DNA of 5,389 nt from Zeimonas sp036675585. GTDB lineage: Bacteria > Pseudomonadota > Gammaproteobacteria > Burkholderiales > Burkholderiaceae_E. The translations under genes and the position numbers were made by a program. The notes under the pieces were generated by a model, which was not told the DNA's origin, made no database searches, and worked only from the letters and a program-made list of their open reading frames with translations. Shown here in pieces: positions 1 to 5,389 of the stretch. Every line of letters starts with the position of its first letter. Within the stretch, counting starts at the first letter, position 1. The stretch is taken from positions 1-5,389 of the forward strand of contig JAKFES010000089.1 of the NCBI GenBank assembly GCA_036675585.1, given 5' to 3'.

Positions 1-63
1 GGCCGATTCGGCGCGGGTGGAGAACTGGGGGCCCTCGATGCACACGTAGGTGCCGCCGCGGTG
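1..63 (-). other. Fragment resembling the middle of S-methyl-5'-thioadenosine phosphorylase, in frame with the hydratase
   Basis: The last 21 codons before the left edge encode HRGGTYVCIEGP followed by QFSTRAES. This closely matches the conserved core of MTA phosphorylases; human MTAP has the related EGPRFSSRAES, where the Phe lies in the substrate pocket. It does not fit any part of a crotonase. The N-terminal half of a phosphorylase (about 170 residues) is missing, because upstream the frame is hydratase. The sequence between about 64 and 105 (AEAAAGHALEESGL) is ambiguous but could also belong to the phosphorylase. There is no start codon with a ribosome binding site and no stop between the two parts. 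It is either an assembly join or a true deletion fusing two genes; the window ends before this can be decided. Confidence 0.7.
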
Positions 64-2025
64 CAGGCCCGACTCCTCGAGCGCATGGCCGGCGGCGGCT
101 TCGGCGTAGCCGACCTCGAGCGCCTGTGCGAGGGTGGGCGCGGCCGCCGCGTCGTGCACGGCCTTCTCGATCAGGGCAACCGTGGTCGCGCTCAGCGTCG
201 TTCCGTTCGCCGCGCGTTCGACGCGCTCCTCGAAGCCCGGCACCTCGACCGAGGCGTCGGGAATTCCGGGCATCCGACCGGCGAGCGCGTGCACGCGCTC
301 GATCGCGCACGCGATCAGCGCGCGGTAGTCGTCGGCAAGCGCGTCGACGACGCCGAGCTCGTGCGCACGCTCGGCGCCCAGCTTGTCCGCCTTGCGCAGC
401 ATTGCGTGGAAGACCGCCGCTGCCGCCGGCCAGCGCCGGTACGGGACGACCATCGCGCCGATGCCGGGGACGATGCCGAGCGTGACCTCGGGCAGCTGCA
501 TCGACGCGCTGCGCACGGCCACCAGCGCATGGCAGCGCATCGCCAGCTCGAAGCCGCCGCCGAGCGCCATTCCGTTCAGCGCGGCGACCACGGGCTTGCG
601 CATCGCGTCGAGATGCACGAGCAGTCGCGAGCAGTCGCGCGCGTATTGTGCGGCGGCCTTCGCGTCACCGAGCATCGCCGGGAAGCGGCCGATGTCGGCG
701 CCCGCGCAGAACGCGCGCGTGCCGTAGCCGACGAGCACGAAGCCGGCGACGTCCGGATCGCTTTCGTGGCGCCGGATCACGTCCAGGATCTCGTCGGTCA
801 TCTCGTCGTGCAGCGCGTTCAGCGCCTCGGGGCGGCGCAGCGTGATCACTTTCACGTCGTCGACGTCGTCGACGAGAACGTGACGCTCGAAACGCAGGTA
901 CTCGCCGAGCGGACGGGCCGGTTGCGGCATGCCCGGCCGCTCGGCGACGAAGCGTTCGAGCGTGCGCGTCGCTTCGTCGTCGCCGAGGCGGCTCATCAAC
1001 GTGAGCGGACCGTCGCGAAAGCCGAGCGCGATGCGGCAGCCGAGATCGAGATCGGCCGGCTGACCGATCGAGCGGTCGAGAATGTCGACCGACTGCGAGA
1101 ACAGCACGCCGAGCAGACGGTCGCGCACGTCGGCCGCGGTGGGTTCGTCGACCGGCACCGATTGGCCCGGGGCGATCGTGCGCCAGCGCTCCACCGAGCC
1201 GAAGATCGGCGCCGGGCGGTAGTGCTCGCCTTCCTCGTCGGCCTGCAGCGTGTTCGTCTCGATGATGATCGGGTTGCCGTGCGCGAGGTTCAGGACGAAG
1301 AACGGGCCGGCGTGTACGAAGGCGGCCGCCACCGTGTCGATCTGCGCGGCGCTCGCCCGATCGAGCAGCAGCGCCGATTCGTTGCACCAGTTGTCGAAGA
1401 TGCGATCGAGCATGAAGCACGGCGCATCGGCGGTGACCAGCGGCAGCTTGCCGGTCTCGCAGAAGAAGCGGCGAAGGTGCTCGACGAGTTGCGGATCGAC
1501 GCGTTCCCAGTCGATGACCTCGACCGCGGGGTTGCGCCACGCGGGGGCGAAGAAGTGGGTGACCGTGGCGCGGCGCGGATTGCGCAGCGCCGAGAAGATG
1601 CGCGCCGCGGGCAGCGAGCTCGTGTTCGAGGTGATGACCGCATCGTCGGCCACGCGCTTCTCGACGTCGGCGAAAATGCGGCGCTTGAGCGCGAGGTTCT
1701 CGGTGGCGGCCTCGAGCACCCAGTCGCAACCCGCAATCGCGTCGTAGTCGGTCGTGCCGTGCAGGTCGCGCAGCACGGCCTCGGCGTGGTGCGGCTTCAT
1801 CTTGCCGCGCGCGACCGCTTTCTCGGCGTAGCCGCGCAAGCGCGCGAGTGCGGCATCGAGCGCGGGCTGCGCGAGGTCGACGAGCGTGAGCGTCAGTCCG
1901 GGCAGCGCGCTCTTCAGGTAGTAGCCGATGTCGGGTCCGATCGAACCGGCACCGATGATCGCGACGTGCCGCGGCATCGTGCGGACGGGCTCGGCCAGCA
2001 GCGGATTGGAGAAACGGCGGTTCAT
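1..2025 (-). CDS. Bifunctional 3-hydroxyacyl-CoA dehydrogenase / enoyl-CoA hydratase, 3' end abnormal and cut by window edge
   Basis: This cytoplasmic beta-oxidation enzyme is predicted to hydrate enoyl-CoA and oxidise the 3-hydroxyacyl-CoA with NAD+. The domain order is dehydrogenase first, hydratase second, opposite to E. coli FadB. The Rossmann fold has GAGSIG (25-30) and Asp50 after the second strand, which suggests NAD. Dehydrogenase active-site positions are SNTSS (133-137), His157 in THFFAP and Glu169 in VEV. The position of the usual Asn (VNRL) is Asp207 in FMLDRI. A second dehydrogenase C-terminal repeat includes DLDLGCRIALGFRDGP (about 325-340). The crotonase domain (about 380-640) has LNALHDEM, GTRAFCAGADI and both catalytic glutamates: Glu493 in GGGFE and Glu513 in LPE. 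The ATG at 2025 overlaps the livF TGA (ATGA) and follows AAGGAAGGA. All 675 codons to the edge are open, but after ALEVGY (635-640) the expected crotonase tail is replaced by phosphorylase-like sequence. The natural substrate is unknown; linkage to the importer suggests the acyl-CoA of an imported acid. Confidence 0.88.
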   Translation of the reverse strand, partial: MNRRFSNPLLAEPVRTMPRHVAIIGAGSIGPDIGYYLKSALPGLTLTLVDLAQPALDAALARLRGYAEKAVARGKMKPHHAEAVLRDLHGTTDYDAIAGCDWVLEAATENLALKRRIFADVEKRVADDAVITSNTSSLPAARIFSALRNPRRATVTHFFAPAWRNPAVEVIDWERVDPQLVEHLRRFFCETGKLPLVTADAPCFMLDRIFDNWCNESALLLDRASAAQIDTVAAAFVHAGPFFVLNLAHGNPIIIETNTLQADEEGEHYRPAPIFGSVERWRTIAPGQSVPVDEPTAADVRDRLLGVLFSQSVDILDRSIGQPADLDLGCRIALGFRDGPLTLMSRLGDDEATRTLERFVAERPGMPQPARPLGEYLRFERHVLVDDVDDVKVITLRRPEALNALHDEMTDEILDVIRRHESDPDVAGFVLVGYGTRAFCAGADIGRFPAMLGDAKAAAQYARDCSRLLVHLDAMRKPVVAALNGMALGGGFELAMRCHALVAVRSASMQLPEVTLGIVPGIGAMVVPYRRWPAAAAVFHAMLRKADKLGAERAHELGVVDALADDYRALIACAIERVHALAGRMPGIPDASVEVPGFEERVERAANGTTLSATTVALIEKAVHDAAAAPTLAQALEVGYAEAAAGHALEESGLHRGGTYVCIEGPQFSTRAESA

Positions 2026-2777
2026 GCGGGGATTTCCTTCCTTTCGTTCGTCTTTCCGGCCAGCCCGAGGTAGGACTCGACCACCCGGGGATTGCCGCTC
2101 AGCTCGGCCGAGGTTCCGGCAAGCGCGATGTCGCCGGTCTCGAGCACGTAGCCGTGATCGGCGACCTGCAGCGCGGCCCGCGCATTCTGCTCGACGAGCA
2201 GGATCGAGACGCCGGTCTGGCGCAGGTCGGCAATGATGTGCATGATCTCGCGCACGATGCGCGGCGCCAGCCCCAGGCTCGGCTCGTCGAGCATCAGCAG
2301 GCGCGGCTTGCCCATCAGCGCGCGCCCGAGCGCGAGCATCTGTCGTTCGCCGCCCGACAGGGTCGCGGCGAGTTGCGTGCGGCGCTCGTGCAGGCGCGGG
2401 AAGCGCGTGTAGACCTCGCCGAAATCGGAATCGGCACCGCGTTCGCCGTTGCGCACGCGCTGGAAGGCACCCAGGCGCAGGTTGTCCTCGACCGAAAGCT
2501 CGCCGAACAGCTCGCGCCGCTCGGGAACGAGCGATACGCCGCGTGCGACGCGCGTTTCGACTTCGGCCGTGCCCAGGTCGGCGCCGGCATAGCGCACGCG
2601 ACCGGTGCACGGCAGCAGGCCCATGATCGCGCCGAGCAGCGTCGACTTGCCCGCCCCGTTCGGGCCGATGACGGTGACGATCGACCCTTCGTCGACGCGC
2701 AGCGAGACGCCGTGCAGCGCCTCGACTTTTCCGTAGCAGACTTTCAGCTCGTCGACCTCGAGCAGCGGCGGACTCAC
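2022..2777 (-). CDS. livF: LivF-type ABC importer ATPase
   Basis: This is the second cytoplasmic ATPase of the importer, expected to form the nucleotide-binding heterodimer with the LivG domain of the preceding gene. The product is 251 residues, close to the usual LivF length of about 235-250. It has Walker A GPNGAGKST (38-46), an LVPE block with Glu86 at the Q-loop position, signature LSGGERQM (140-147), Walker B LLMLDEP with Asp164 and Glu165, D-loop SLGLAP, and LLVEQNA with Gln197 in place of the switch His. The Glu in the Q-loop and the Gln at the switch position are normal for LivF and do not indicate loss of function. The GTG at 2777 is chosen because it forms a 4-base GTGA overlap with the livM-livG stop and has GGGAGGA 5 bases upstream; the fold begins right after it (LLEVDELKVCYG). 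The C-terminal tail NERKEIPA is charged, and its codons carry the ribosome binding site of the next gene, whose ATG overlaps the livF TGA. Confidence 0.95.
   Translation of the reverse strand: MSPPLLEVDELKVCYGKVEALHGVSLRVDEGSIVTVIGPNGAGKSTLLGAIMGLLPCTGRVRYAGADLGTAEVETRVARGVSLVPERRELFGELSVEDNLRLGAFQRVRNGERGADSDFGEVYTRFPRLHERRTQLAATLSGGERQMLALGRALMGKPRLLMLDEPSLGLAPRIVREIMHIIADLRQTGVSILLVEQNARAALQVADHGYVLETGDIALAGTSAELSGNPRVVESYLGLAGKTNERKEIPA
2035..2043 (-). promoter_or_regulatory. Ribosome binding site of the dehydrogenase/hydratase gene
   Basis: AAGGAAGGA on the minus strand ends 9 bases before the ATG at 2025. It lies inside the last codons of livF (the ERKE stretch). The purine-rich block stands out in an otherwise GC-rich region and supports both the start and coupling to livF translation. 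Confidence 0.75.
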
Positions 2778-4534
2778 TCGATTCCTCCCAGGTACGCTTC
2801 GAGCACCGCGGCGTCGGACTGGATCGCCTGCGGCGCGCCTTCGGCGAGCTTCTCGCCGAAGTCCATGACGACGAGCCGATCGACCAGGCCCATCACGAAA
2901 TCCATGTCGTGCTCGACCAGCAGCACGCTGATGTGCTCGGCGCGCAGCCGGCGCAGCAACTCGGCGAGCGCCTGTTTCTCGCCGTAGCGCAGCCCGGCGG
3001 CCGGCTCGTCGAGCAGCAGCAGCACCGGGTCGGCGGCGAGCGCGCGCGCGATCTCGACGATGCGCTGCTGGCCGAGCGCGAGGCTTCCCGCCGGCTCGAA
3101 CAGGTGTTCGCCGAGGCCGACGCGCTGCAGCTGCCGCGCGGCTTCGGCGAGCAGCCGCTCGTCCTCGATGCGTTCGAGATGCGCCATCGCCGACAGCGTG
3201 CCGCTGCGCCCGCGCAGGTGCGCGCCGATCGCGACGTTCTCGAGCACCGACATCGTCGAGACCAGATTCACGTGCTGGAACGTGCGCGCGAGACCGCGTT
3301 GCGCGATCCGCCGCTGCCCGAGCCGGTCGATGCGCTCGCCCAGAAAGCGGATCTGCCCGCTCTCGGGGGCCAGGACGCCGGTGATCAGGTTGAACATCGT
3401 CGTCTTGCCGGCGCCGTTCGGCCCGATCAGCCCGAGGATCTCGCCGCTGCGCATCGAGAACGACATCCGGTTCACCGCGACGAGTCCGCCGAAGCGGATG
3501 CGAACGCCGTCCACGTCGAGCAGCGGCGTGCCGGGAAGCGGCTGCTCGCGCCGCTGCAGCGGCTCGGCGCTCGGCGGCGGCGCTGCCCGCTTCGGCGCAG
3601 GCAGCCAGCGCGCCAGCGCCGGCGCGATGCCGTTGCGGGTTCGCTGCAGCAGCACGAGCATCAGCACGCCGAAGACGACGATCTCGTAGTTGCCCGTGCG
3701 CTGGATCGCCGCCGGCAGGATGTCCTTCAGCCATTCGCGCAGCATCGTCATCACCGACGCGCCGATGACCGCGCCCCACACGTGGCCGGCACCGCCGATC
3801 ACCGCCATGAACAGGTAGTCGATGCCGGCGTTCACGCCGAAGGCATGCGGGCTGACGAAACGAAGGAAATGCGCGTGCAGCCAGCCCGAGACGCCGGCGA
3901 GCAGCGCGGCGTACAGGAACACGAGCGCCTTCAGCCGTGCGGTATCGACGCCGAAGCTCTCGGCCATCACGCTGCGAAAGCGCAGCGCGCGCAGCGCTCG
4001 ACCCGAGCGCGAGTCGAGCAGGTTGATCGCGGCGACGAGCGCGACGAGGGTCACGGCCCAGATCAGGTAATAGATGCGCGGGCCGGTGTCGAGCGGCCAG
4101 TCGAGCAGCGAAATCGGCGGCACGTTGTCGAGCCCGCTGTATTGCCCCAGTCCCGGCAGGTTGCCGAACACGTAGTAGATCGCGATGCCCCAGGCGATCG
4201 TTGCGATCGCGAGGTAGTGCCCCGACAGTCGCAGCGTGATCGCGCCGAGCAGCAGCCCGAAGGCGCCGACGACGGCGAGCGAGGCGAACAGCGTCAGCCA
4301 CGGGGAAAGGCCGCTGGCGGTCGTCAGCAGCGCGGTCGTGTACGCGGCGAGACCGACGAACGCCTGCTGCCCGAACGAGACGATCCCCGCGATGCCGGTG
4401 AGCAGCACGAGCCCGAGCGCGACCAGCGTTGCGAGGCCGATGTAGTTGAGCAGCGTGACGTAGAACGCGGGAACGAACGACGGCGCGAGGGCGATCGCCA
4501 GCACGAACGTCGCGACGGGCCAGCGCGCTCGCAT
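2774..4534 (-). CDS. livM-livG: Fused LivM permease - LivG ATPase of a HAAT-family importer
   Basis: A single 586-residue chain joins a LivM permease (about residues 1-305) to a LivG ATPase (about 338-586) through a Pro/Ala/Arg-rich linker. The LivM half has multiple hydrophobic helices and the family block 'GIAGIVSFGQQAFVGLAAYT' (48-66), then 'LSGHYLAIATIAWGI' and 'YLFMAVIGGAGHVWGAVIGA'. The ATPase half has Walker A GPNGAGKTT (371-379), Q-loop Gln420 in ARTFQ, signature LALGQQR (485-491), Walker B LLLLDEP with Asp509 and Glu510, and switch His542 in VEHD. The Ala in the signature is also found in E. coli LivG, so the ATPase looks competent. The ATG at 4534 is preferred because it overlaps the livH TGA and follows AGGAGGAG; a GTG one codon earlier is possible. 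The gene ends in TGA overlapping the livF GTG. LivM and LivG are separate proteins in E. coli; fused forms are known in Proteobacteria. The substrate may be branched-chain amino acids or another acid. Confidence 0.95.
   Translation of the reverse strand: MRARWPVATFVLAIALAPSFVPAFYVTLLNYIGLATLVALGLVLLTGIAGIVSFGQQAFVGLAAYTTALLTTASGLSPWLTLFASLAVVGAFGLLLGAITLRLSGHYLAIATIAWGIAIYYVFGNLPGLGQYSGLDNVPPISLLDWPLDTGPRIYYLIWAVTLVALVAAINLLDSRSGRALRALRFRSVMAESFGVDTARLKALVFLYAALLAGVSGWLHAHFLRFVSPHAFGVNAGIDYLFMAVIGGAGHVWGAVIGASVMTMLREWLKDILPAAIQRTGNYEIVVFGVLMLVLLQRTRNGIAPALARWLPAPKRAAPPPSAEPLQRREQPLPGTPLLDVDGVRIRFGGLVAVNRMSFSMRSGEILGLIGPNGAGKTTMFNLITGVLAPESGQIRFLGERIDRLGQRRIAQRGLARTFQHVNLVSTMSVLENVAIGAHLRGRSGTLSAMAHLERIEDERLLAEAARQLQRVGLGEHLFEPAGSLALGQQRIVEIARALAADPVLLLLDEPAAGLRYGEKQALAELLRRLRAEHISVLLVEHDMDFVMGLVDRLVVMDFGEKLAEGAPQAIQSDAAVLEAYLGGIE
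2783..2789 (-). promoter_or_regulatory. Ribosome binding site of livF, decides the GTG start
   Basis: GGGAGGA on the minus strand lies 5 bases before the GTG at 2777. It is encoded by the Leu-Gly-Gly codons near the end of LivG (LGGIE). The near-perfect Shine-Dalgarno match and the GTGA overlap make the GTG the best start; no in-frame ATG lies nearby ahead of the fold. Confidence 0.85.
3524..3613 (-). other. Interdomain linker between LivM and LivG halves
   Basis: This stretch encodes about residues 308-337 of the fused protein. It is rich in Pro, Ala and Arg (for example PAPKRAAPPPSAEP) and has no hydrophobic helix or ATPase motif. It lies between the last LivM segment (VLMLVLLQRTRNG) and the first ATPase beta strand (LLDVDGVRIRFGG). 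The frame is continuous, with no stop and no plausible restart. It therefore looks like a flexible tether on the cytoplasmic side and not like two genes misread as one. Confidence 0.7.
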
Positions 4535-5389
4535 CACTCCTCCTCGTCCTCGACGGGGTGGCGCGACATCAGCGAGCGCCAGACGAGCACCGGGATGATG
4601 ACGGTGAAGACGATGCTTTCCTTGAGCGCGCTTGCCCAGAACGACGAGAACGATTCGAGCAGGCCGACGCCGACGGCGCCGAGCGCGGCCAGCGGGTAGC
4701 TCGCCATTCCGCCGAGGATTGCGCCGACGAAGCCCTTGAGCCCGATCATGAGCCCCGTGTCGTAGTAGATCGTCGTGATCGGCGCGATCAGGATGCCGGA
4801 CAGCGCGCCGATGAACGCGGCCAGCACGAAGCTCAGGCTGCCCGAGAGCTCGGTGCGCACGCCGACGAGCCGCGCGCCGACCCGGTTGATCGCGGTGGCG
4901 CGAAGCGCCTTGCCGTACAGCGTGCGCTCGAAGAACAGCCAGAGCGCGATCATCACGGCCACAGTCGCGACGACGACGACGATGCTCTGCGCGCTCACGT
5001 TCAGCACGCCGATCTGGAAGCTCGCGTCGGAGAACGGATTCGACCGCAGGCCCTCGCCGCCGAAGAAGACGAGCCCCAGCCCGGTCAGCACGTAGTGCGC
5101 GGCCATCGACGCGACGAACAGCACGAGGACCGACGCGTTGGCCAGCGGCTGATACGCGACCCGGTACAGGATCGGCCCGAGCGGCACGACGAGCCCGAGT
5201 ACGACCAGCGCCTGCAGCCACGGATCGAGCTTTTGCGGCGCGGCCCACATCGCGATCGCCGTCATCGCGATCGGCACGGCGAGGTAGAGCGCTGCGATGC
5301 GCGGCAGGCGGTGCAGCGCGCGGTCGCGCCACGCCTTCGTCGCATCGAGCGCCGCCGCGAGCAGCCCGCCGCCGACCAGCACCCAGACC
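4534..5389 (-). CDS. livH: LivH-type ABC importer permease, 5' end cut by window edge
   Basis: This is an inner-membrane permease subunit of a HAAT-family (branched-chain amino acid type) ABC importer; it would pair with the LivM half of the next gene to form the channel. About 284 residues lie in the window and the frame is still open at the right edge. The GTG at 5382 sits inside a hydrophobic stretch, so it is probably not the true start. The usual LivH opening (first membrane helices and the motif resembling NxxQGEF) is absent and presumably lies upstream. Visible family features are a 'YRVAYQPLANASVLVLF' block, 'FFERTLYGKALRATAINR' followed by 'GARLVGV', the helix 'SFVLAAFIGALSGIL', and 'GLKGFVGAILGGMASYPLAA' leading into 'GLLESF'. 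Several strongly hydrophobic membrane segments are clear. It ends in an acidic tail (EDEEE) whose codons also form the ribosome binding site of livM-livG. Its TGA shares one base with the next ATG. The LivH family call is firm; the transported substrate is unknown. Confidence 0.9.
   Translation of the reverse strand, partial: VWVLVGGGLLAAALDATKAWRDRALHRLPRIAALYLAVPIAMTAIAMWAAPQKLDPWLQALVVLGLVVPLGPILYRVAYQPLANASVLVLFVASMAAHYVLTGLGLVFFGGEGLRSNPFSDASFQIGVLNVSAQSIVVVVATVAVMIALWLFFERTLYGKALRATAINRVGARLVGVRTELSGSLSFVLAAFIGALSGILIAPITTIYYDTGLMIGLKGFVGAILGGMASYPLAALGAVGVGLLESFSSFWASALKESIVFTVIIPVLVWRSLMSRHPVEDEEE
4537..4544 (-). promoter_or_regulatory. Ribosome binding site of livM-livG
   Basis: AGGAGGAG on the minus strand lies just upstream of the ATG at 4534. 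It is made of the GAG codons of the acidic C-terminus of LivH (EDEEE), and the livH TGA shares its last base-pair position with the ATG (TGATG). Spacing from the GGAGG core is short (about 5 bases) but workable. The arrangement suggests translational coupling and supports this start. Confidence 0.8.

Noticed and set aside
619..638. Tandem 10-base direct repeat (gagcagtcgc twice)
   Set aside because: It lies inside the crotonase coding sequence and encodes an ordinary helix (RDCSRLLVH) without shifting the frame; it looks like chance in GC-rich codons.
852..879. Short repeated gtcgtcgac units resembling a microsatellite or operator
   Set aside because: They encode VDDVDDV at the domain boundary; the palindromic gtcgac cores follow from Val-Asp codon choice within a gene and there is no promoter context.
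665..1729. 354-codon alternative minus-strand frame inside the dehydrogenase/hydratase gene
   Set aside because: It is almost entirely Arg, Ala, Pro and Gly and overlaps the frame with all catalytic motifs.
61..2073. 670-codon open frame on the plus strand, exactly opposite the dehydrogenase/hydratase gene
   Set aside because: It is codon-aligned with the real gene on the other strand; in high-GC genes this antisense frame rarely contains stops. The translation is low-complexity, rich in Arg, Ala, Val, Asp and Glu, with no recognisable domain.
2120..2530. Possible loss of function in LivF (Glu in the Q-loop, Gln instead of the switch His)
   Set aside because: Both substitutions are normal in LivF proteins, and Walker A, signature and Walker B are intact.
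2909..4699. 596-codon open frame on the plus strand opposite livM-livG
   Set aside because: Its product is Arg/Gln/Asp/Glu-rich without domain motifs, while the opposite strand carries complete Walker A, Walker B and signature motifs and membrane helices. It is a GC-bias shadow.
1..5389. Promoter, terminator, riboswitch or small RNA
   Set aside because: There is no intergenic space: all genes overlap, and no hairpin followed by a T-run or A/T-rich promoter-like region was seen on either strand.

Overview
The window is dense, high-GC coding DNA with every gene on the minus strand, so transcription runs from base 5389 towards base 1. There is no intergenic stretch, RNA gene, CRISPR array, insertion sequence or visible promoter or terminator. 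The strong G/C bias at third codon positions, the fused LivM-LivG architecture and the kind of LivH seen here suggest a betaproteobacterium, most likely Burkholderiales. This is an inference from family memory, not a search result.

Layout in transcription order: (1) the 3' part of a livH-type permease gene, cut by the right edge (4534-5389); (2) a fused livM-livG gene, with permease and ATPase in one 586-residue chain (2774-4534); (3) livF, the second ATPase (2022-2777); (4) a bifunctional 3-hydroxyacyl-CoA dehydrogenase / enoyl-CoA hydratase gene (2025 down to the left edge). Successive genes overlap by 1 or 4 bases. The Shine-Dalgarno sequence of each downstream gene lies inside the last codons of the gene before it, so this is a tightly coupled operon.

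The first three genes supply the membrane and ATPase parts of a HAAT-family (branched-chain amino acid type) ABC importer. The periplasmic binding protein is not in the window. Because a beta-oxidation enzyme is translationally coupled to the importer, the imported substrate may be an organic or aromatic acid degraded as a CoA thioester rather than leucine, isoleucine or valine. This is an inference.

The oddest point is at the left edge. The dehydrogenase/hydratase frame never reaches a stop. After the hydratase signature ending near residue 640 (about base 106), the usual crotonase C-terminal tail is missing. The frame continues into residues that look like the middle of an S-methyl-5'-thioadenosine phosphorylase (GGTYVCIEGPQFSTRAES). 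This is either an assembly chimera or a real deletion/fusion, and it is the observation most worth checking. I see no clear sign of a wholly new biological system in the window.
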